From NCBI GenBank assembly GCA_964618855.1, contig CAZUCD010000134.1, forward strand, positions 1 to 10,511: 10,511 nucleotides of DNA. Reading direction: 5' to 3'. The notes under the pieces are model-generated. The model was not told the origin of the DNA. It ran no database searches and worked only from the letters and a program-made list of their open reading frames with translations. Shown here piece after piece: positions 7,248-10,511 of this stretch (the first letter of the stretch is position 1; each line of letters begins with the position of its first letter). The position numbers were made by a program, and so were the translations under genes. The stretch comes from CAZUCD01 sp964618855. Lineage in GTDB: Bacteria; Sumerlaeota; Sumerlaeia; SLMS01; JANRJK01.

Positions 7248-9416
7248 TCAGCCGAGCAGCGCTAGGGAGGCCCGGTACACCACGAACGCGCCCACGTAGG
7301 CCAGCGTCGTCATGTACGCGAAGGCGAAAGCGGGCCACCGCCACGAGTTCGTCTCGCGCCTCATGATCGCGAGAGTCGAGACGCACTGCATGCACAGGGC
7401 GAAGAAAACCATCACGCCCAGTGCGACCGGCAGCGTGAAAAGCGGACGTCCGTCCGGCCAAGTCGCCGATTTGATCGCCGACCTCAGCCCCTCGCTCTCC
7501 TCGTCCTGGTCCCCTCCCAGGTCGAAGATCACGCCCAGCGTCGCGACGATCACCTCGCGCGCGGGGAAGCTGGCAATCACCGCCATCCCGATGCGCCAGT
7601 CCCACCCGAGGGGTTCCACCAGCGGCTCGATGAAGTGCCCCATCCGCCCGAGGTACGACTGCCGGAGCTGTTCGCCCGCGAGCCACGCGTCCGCCGCCGC
7701 CACCGCCTCCTCCGTGGATGCCTCCGCGACGCGCACTTCGTGCGAGGACCGCAGCTCCTCCGAGCGCGGATAGTAGCTCAACGCCCAGATCAGCACGCTG
7801 GTCGCGAGGATCAGTGTCCCCGCGCGGATCACGAACTCGCGCCCGCGCTCCCACATCCTGTGCAGCACGTTCGTCCACAGCGGGCGCCGGTAGGGGGGAA
7901 GCTCGATCAGGAAGACCGGCGTGCGCCCCCGCAGCAGCCCCTTCTTCAGCAGCAGCGCCACCGGGATCGCCACGAACACCCCCAGCGAGTACATCGCGAG
8001 CATCACGAGCCCCTTGAGGTTCATGAAGCCGAGCACGGTGCGGTCCGGCACGAAGGTCTGGATCAGCAGCACGTAAACGGGGATGCGCGCGGAGCAACTC
8101 ATGAGCGGGGCGACGAGTATGGTCGTCAGGCGGTCGCGCGGGTCCTCGATTGTTCGCGCCGCCATCACCCCGGGGATGGCGCACGCAAAGCTCGACAGCA
8201 TCGGAATGAAGCTCCGCCCCGAAAGCCCGCACCGCGAAAGGACACGGTCCATCAGGAACGCCGCGCGGCTCATGTAGCCGATGTCCTCAAGCAAAGCGAT
8301 GAACAGGAACAGCACGAGGATCTGCGGCAGGAAGATGACGACTCCCCCCACGCCGGCGATCACGCCGTCCACGACCAGGCTCCGAAGCGGGCCCTCGGCC
8401 ATCGCGCCCTCGGCCACGCCACCCAGCCATCCGAACGCCCCATCGATGGCGTCCATGGCCGGCGCCGACCACGAGAAGATCGCCTGGAACACCAGGGTCA
8501 TCAGCGCCGTGAAAATCAGCGTGCCCCAGACCCGGTGCGTCAGGATCCGGTCCATGCGGTCGGACGTCTCCGCAGGGGAGGTGCCTTCGCGAGCAACCTG
8601 TCGCGCGAATCCCCGCGCCTCCGCCCGTATCCACTTGTAACGGCACGACGCCTCCAGGGACCGCAGCCGCAGCCCGGCGTTCTCCACGTCCGCGCGCGCT
8701 TCCGAGATCGGACCGTGCGCCGCCTCCCCCAGCGTCGCCTCCGCCATGCCCCCGGCGTCGAGGAGCGCCCTCCGCACAAGGAACGGCGCGAGCAGTCCGC
8801 GCGCCACTCCCGACGCCTCAAGTTTCCCTCGCAAGCCACGCTCCGCAGCCAGGAACGCGTCCGGGAACAGCCGCGCGTCCAGCGATGCCGGAGGCTCCGG
8901 CAGCGAGTGGAGCCGCTCGACGAGCGCATCGATGCCCTGCCTGTCCCGGGCAACCAGCGACACCACCGGCACGCCCAAGGATCGCCCCATCGCCCCCGCG
9001 TCCAGCTCCACACCTTCCGCCCGAGCCACGTCCGTCATGTTCAGCGCGATCACCACGGGAAGCCCGAGCTCCATCACCTGCGTCGCCAGGAACAGGTTCC
9101 GCTCAACATTCGAGGCGTCCACGACGACGACGACCCCGTCAGGGCGCTCCTCCCCCTCCATCGTGCCGAGCAGCAGCCGGACGGCGACCATCTCGTCGGG
9201 GGACTGCGCGGCAAGGCTGTAGGTCCCGGGCAGGTCCACGATGCGGACGGCCCCGCCGGACCCGGCGAGGTCCCCCTCGCGCTTCTCGACCGTGACGCCC
9301 GCGTAGTTGCCCACCCGCGCCCGGTGACCCGTCAGCGCGTTGAAAATCGTCGTCTTGCCGGTGTTAGGGTTGCCTATGAGGGCTATGCGGCGCGTGGCGG
9401 TGGCCGTCGCTGTCAT
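7248..9416 (-). CDS. feoB: Ferrous iron transporter FeoB
   Basis: A 722-residue inner-membrane Fe(II) transporter with an N-terminal G domain. GTPase motifs are in order: G1 GNPNTGKT (15-22), the G2 threonine in GNYAGVTVEKREG (36-48), G3 DLPG (61-64), G4 NMTD (126-129), and a G5-like SLVARDRQG (153-161) that departs from the usual SAxxG. The helical GDI-like spacer follows, then the membrane domain from about residue 290. The two Gate regions are recognisable. One has CGLSGRSFIPMLSSFACAIP followed by GVMAART, and it continues to SCSARIPVYVLLI. The other lies near LGWDWRIGMAVIASFPAREV. The conserved MQCVSTLAIMRRETNSW is near the C-terminus. The start ATG (9416-9414) overlaps the feoA stop as ATGA, so the two are translationally coupled. 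The gene ends 9 bases from the convergent nth stop. No feoC-like gene is visible. Length and motif order are typical of full-length FeoB. Confidence 0.97.
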   Translation of the reverse strand: MTATATATRRIALIGNPNTGKTTIFNALTGHRARVGNYAGVTVEKREGDLAGSGGAVRIVDLPGTYSLAAQSPDEMVAVRLLLGTMEGEERPDGVVVVVDASNVERNLFLATQVMELGLPVVIALNMTDVARAEGVELDAGAMGRSLGVPVVSLVARDRQGIDALVERLHSLPEPPASLDARLFPDAFLAAERGLRGKLEASGVARGLLAPFLVRRALLDAGGMAEATLGEAAHGPISEARADVENAGLRLRSLEASCRYKWIRAEARGFARQVAREGTSPAETSDRMDRILTHRVWGTLIFTALMTLVFQAIFSWSAPAMDAIDGAFGWLGGVAEGAMAEGPLRSLVVDGVIAGVGGVVIFLPQILVLFLFIALLEDIGYMSRAAFLMDRVLSRCGLSGRSFIPMLSSFACAIPGVMAARTIEDPRDRLTTILVAPLMSCSARIPVYVLLIQTFVPDRTVLGFMNLKGLVMLAMYSLGVFVAIPVALLLKKGLLRGRTPVFLIELPPYRRPLWTNVLHRMWERGREFVIRAGTLILATSVLIWALSYYPRSEELRSSHEVRVAEASTEEAVAAADAWLAGEQLRQSYLGRMGHFIEPLVEPLGWDWRIGMAVIASFPAREVIVATLGVIFDLGGDQDEESEGLRSAIKSATWPDGRPLFTLPVALGVMVFFALCMQCVSTLAIMRRETNSWRWPAFAFAYMTTLAYVGAFVVYRASLALLG

Positions 9417-9643
9417 GAGGGAATCACCCTCACCAGCATAGCGTCGCTCCGCCGAAGGGAGAGGTTGTAACTGCCGTCAACCCGCACTTCGATCGGGTCG
9501 CCCAGCGGCGCCGTGCGCAGGAACTCGACCGGGGTGCCCTCCACCAGCCCCATTTCGAGCAGCCGCTGGACAACAGCATCCTCACCGTCCACGGCGTCCA
9601 CGGTCGCGCGGGCGCCGGGCTTCAACTCGCCCAGTGTTGTCAT
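9413..9643 (-). CDS. feoA: FeoA, SH3-like partner of FeoB
   Basis: A 76-residue FeoA protein, a small cytoplasmic SH3-fold partner required for or modulating FeoB-dependent Fe(II) uptake. It begins MTTLGELKPGARATVDAV and carries the family core RLLEMGLVEGTPVEFLRTAPLGDP, here in two parts around the LLEMGL and APLGDPIEV motifs, ending with SYNLSLRRSDAMLVRV, the usual C-terminal strand. The frame is open upstream to 9817, but the ATG at 9643 is preferred because the family homology starts there and because the longer version would run across the neighbouring FeoA-like gene. The stop overlaps the feoB ATG by four bases. No clear Shine-Dalgarno is seen, and the start lies 8 nt after the stop of the preceding gene, consistent with reinitiation or coupling. 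Confidence 0.93.
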   Translation of the reverse strand: MTTLGELKPGARATVDAVDGEDAVVQRLLEMGLVEGTPVEFLRTAPLGDPIEVRVDGSYNLSLRRSDAMLVRVIPS

Positions 9644-9651
9644 GATTTGCT

Positions 9652-9906
9652 TTAGGCTTCGATGCGCTCGACCAAAATGGCGCGCAGGTGCTCGCTGCGG
9701 ACGGAGAGGCGGGAACGCCCGGCCTTCACCAGTGTCGTCCGCCCGGGGCAGATCATCGTCACGTTGACGCCAGGCGCCAACCCCAGCTCGCACAGCCGCG
9801 CGCAGCCCTCGGAACACAGGTCCACATCCACAATGATGGCCTCCTCGTTCTGGCGAAGGTCTGCCAGGCAGGAGATGGGGCAGTCATGGCCGTGTCCGCG
9901 CTTCAT
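9652..9906 (-). CDS. feoA: Second FeoA-like protein, cysteine-rich
   Basis: An 84-residue protein that leads the feo operon. The FeoA/SH3-like core is recognisable in ARLCELGLAPGVNVTMICPG (36-55) and in the closing strand SRLSVRSEHLRAILVE. It lacks the APLGDP segment of the downstream copy, having PGRTTLVKAG instead. Its distinctive trait is six cysteines, at 9, 13, 31, 35, 39 and 53, with His5 and His7 near the start (HGHDCPISC, LCSEGCARLC). The regular four-residue spacing suggests a metal or iron-sulphur site, or a redox switch, that ordinary FeoA lacks; this is inference. The start is uncertain. ATG 9906 matches the usual FeoA beginning, but in-frame ATGs at 9930 and 9948 would add 8 or 14 residues, and none has a clear ribosome binding site. 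It could modulate FeoB, sense iron, or form a heteromer with the other FeoA. Confidence 0.85.
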   Translation of the reverse strand: MKRGHGHDCPISCLADLRQNEEAIIVDVDLCSEGCARLCELGLAPGVNVTMICPGRTTLVKAGRSRLSVRSEHLRAILVERIEA

Positions 9907-9948
9907 GGTTGGGAGTGTGCGACGAACCATTGGGGGAGGCAACGGCAT

Positions 9949-9962
9949 TTTGGCATGCCAAA
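9949..9962. promoter_or_regulatory. Perfect 14-bp palindrome, candidate operator of the feo operon
   Basis: TTTGGCATGCCAAA is fully self-complementary and sits in the short AT-richer stretch upstream of the feo operon, 43-56 bp before the preferred start of the first gene. On the feo strand a TTGATA (plus-strand 9973-9978) lies just upstream and could act as a -35 element, although no good -10 follows at the standard spacing. Symmetry, length and position fit binding of a dimeric repressor of iron or manganese genes such as a DtxR/MntR- or Fur-family protein. It is not a close match to the classical Fur box or to the DtxR consensus, so the regulator is unknown. Confidence 0.45.
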
Positions 9963-10423
9963 CAAGTGGGCTTATCAAAGCAGCGAGCCGTACACCCTTC
10001 CTGCACCTGCATGCCCCCTACTCCCCGTGGACCTCCCCCAATTTTCCCCGCGAGTTTCCGCTACGGTTCTGACGGTCGTGGTGTTGCGCGTCTGCGCATA
10101 GGGTAACTTCTGGATCTCGGGGAATGTCCTGGAAGTGCAGGGGCGGCGCCGTCCCGGCGCTGGCATGGAGAGCGAGCTCACCCGGCGCCACTCCGGTTGA
10201 TCCCGAGTCGTGTTGCGTCACGCATGTTGATGGGCGGCTTGCGGCCTGCGGACTCACCATCGCCGCCTGAACGGCCGCCCCATCCCAACCCGGGAGCAGA
10301 GCGATGCACTGACCCGGGGCGTCTGGTGTCGCGACGACCCTGAGTGCGAGACGGGCGCTGACGTCGGGTGCCGTCACGACCAAACCCCGTCCGTGATTCG
10401 ACGGCAAGATCCACCAGACGGAA
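9963..10423. other. Intergenic region without a supportable gene
   Basis: No frame here has recognisable family motifs, a ribosome binding site or support from neighbouring genes. I see only sequence structure. A GC-rich dyad at 10145-10161 has GGCGCCG, loop TCC and CGGCGCT. Two CCCGGG hexamers at 10289-10294 and 10313-10318 could pair across an 18-nt loop. A weak CCGTC/GACGG dyad lies at 10387-10404. None is followed by a T-run, so they are not convincing intrinsic terminators. The left part presumably holds the feo promoter. Confidence 0.5.
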
Positions 10424-10451
10424 CCCATGTTCGCATGGCCGCGGAGCGGCC
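10424..10451. repeat. 28-bp hairpin repeat, copy 1
   Basis: The first of two near-identical 28-bp units with the same orientation and a 59-bp period. Bases 10425-10438 form CCATG-TTCG-CATGG, a perfect 5-bp stem closed on a TTCG tetraloop. It abuts CCGC-GGA-GCGG (10439-10449), which can alternatively extend to GGCCGC-GGA-GCGGCC (10437-10451). Confidence 0.75.
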
Positions 10452-10482
10452 GGCGTCAGGCGGTGGCGCCCTGCGGCGGTCG
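10452..10482. other. 31-bp spacer between the two hairpin repeats
   Basis: A GC-rich spacer that itself has a short dyad, CAGG (10457-10460) with CCTG (10470-10473). With only one full spacer in view it cannot be said whether it is also repeated. Confidence 0.4.
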
Positions 10483-10510
10483 CCCATGTTCGTATGGCCG
10501 CGGAGCGGCC
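10483..10510. repeat. 28-bp hairpin repeat, copy 2
   Basis: The second copy differs from the first at one base only (TTCGT instead of TTCGC). The change turns the closing G-C pair of the TTCG hairpin into G-U when the plus strand is RNA, so the fold is kept. The second hairpin reads TGGCCGC-GGA-GCGGCCA in this copy, a 7-bp stem reaching the last base of the window. The array may therefore continue past the edge. Confidence 0.75.
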
Positions 10511-10511
10511 A

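Noticed and set aside
7635..9470. 611-codon plus-strand frame opposite feoB
   Set aside because: Antisense shadow of feoB caused by GC-biased third codon positions; low-complexity Arg/His/Pro/Gln-rich translation without motifs.
9688..10106. Plus-strand frames across the FeoA-like gene and the feo promoter region
   Set aside because: Overlap a supported minus-strand gene and its control region and show no motifs.
10145..10161. GC-rich hairpin as an intrinsic terminator
   Set aside because: No T-run on either strand after the stem, and no gene ending nearby for it to serve.
10018..10428. 136-codon minus-strand frame starting MGSVWWILPSNHGRG in the right-hand spacer
   Set aside because: No recognisable domain, composition like translated GC-rich spacer, and no ribosome binding site. 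It overlaps the dyads. Kept out as a gene, though part of a decayed or repeat sequence is possible.
10424..10511. Start of a CRISPR array
   Set aside because: Only two repeats are in view. The unit is internally folded into two hairpins, the spacer is GC-rich with a dyad of its own, and there are no cas genes in the window.

Overview
The window is GC-rich bacterial chromosomal DNA, densely coding from base 1 to about 9906 and then apparently non-coding to the end. A run of ten Ns at 1418-1427 shows that it comes from a draft scaffold. No rRNA, tRNA, transposase, phage gene or CRISPR array was seen. The phylum cannot be fixed from these genes. Long GC-rich frames, few convincing Shine-Dalgarno sites, two FeoA proteins ahead of FeoB and a repeat-bearing GC-rich spacer would fit a planctomycete/verrucomicrobium-like or related environmental lineage, but this is only a weak inference.

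Plus strand, 1-7238: four genes joined by overlapping stop and start codons, so almost certainly one translationally coupled operon. They are uvrA (5' end outside the window; nucleotide excision repair damage recognition), a polytopic GT-C type glycosyltransferase, polX (family X DNA polymerase with a C-terminal PHP nuclease domain) and nth (endonuclease III, a [4Fe-4S] base-excision glycosylase/AP lyase). Three of the four are DNA repair enzymes. Nth would cut at oxidised pyrimidines or abasic sites, PolX could clean the 3' end and fill the gap, and UvrA would handle bulky lesions. The membrane glycosyltransferase in the middle has no obvious link to repair.

Minus strand, 9906-7248: a ferrous iron uptake operon read towards the repair operon, in the order cysteine-rich FeoA-like protein, FeoA, FeoB. 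FeoA and FeoB overlap by ATGA, and the two FeoA genes are 8 nt apart. A perfect 14-bp palindrome lies 43-56 bp upstream of the first start codon and is a good candidate operator. The nth and feoB stop codons face each other with only 9 bp between them.

Right end, 9907-10511: about 600 bases with no gene I can support. They hold the feo control region, several GC-rich dyads and, at the edge, two copies of a 28-bp unit 59 bp apart. Each copy can fold as a TTCG-loop hairpin abutting a GC-rich hairpin. The single difference between the copies keeps the first stem paired as G-U, which hints at a structured repeat array continuing beyond the window. I saw no clearly new defence or biosynthetic system. 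The items most worth a second look are the coupled repair/glycosyltransferase operon, the feo palindrome with its cysteine-rich FeoA, and the hairpin repeats.
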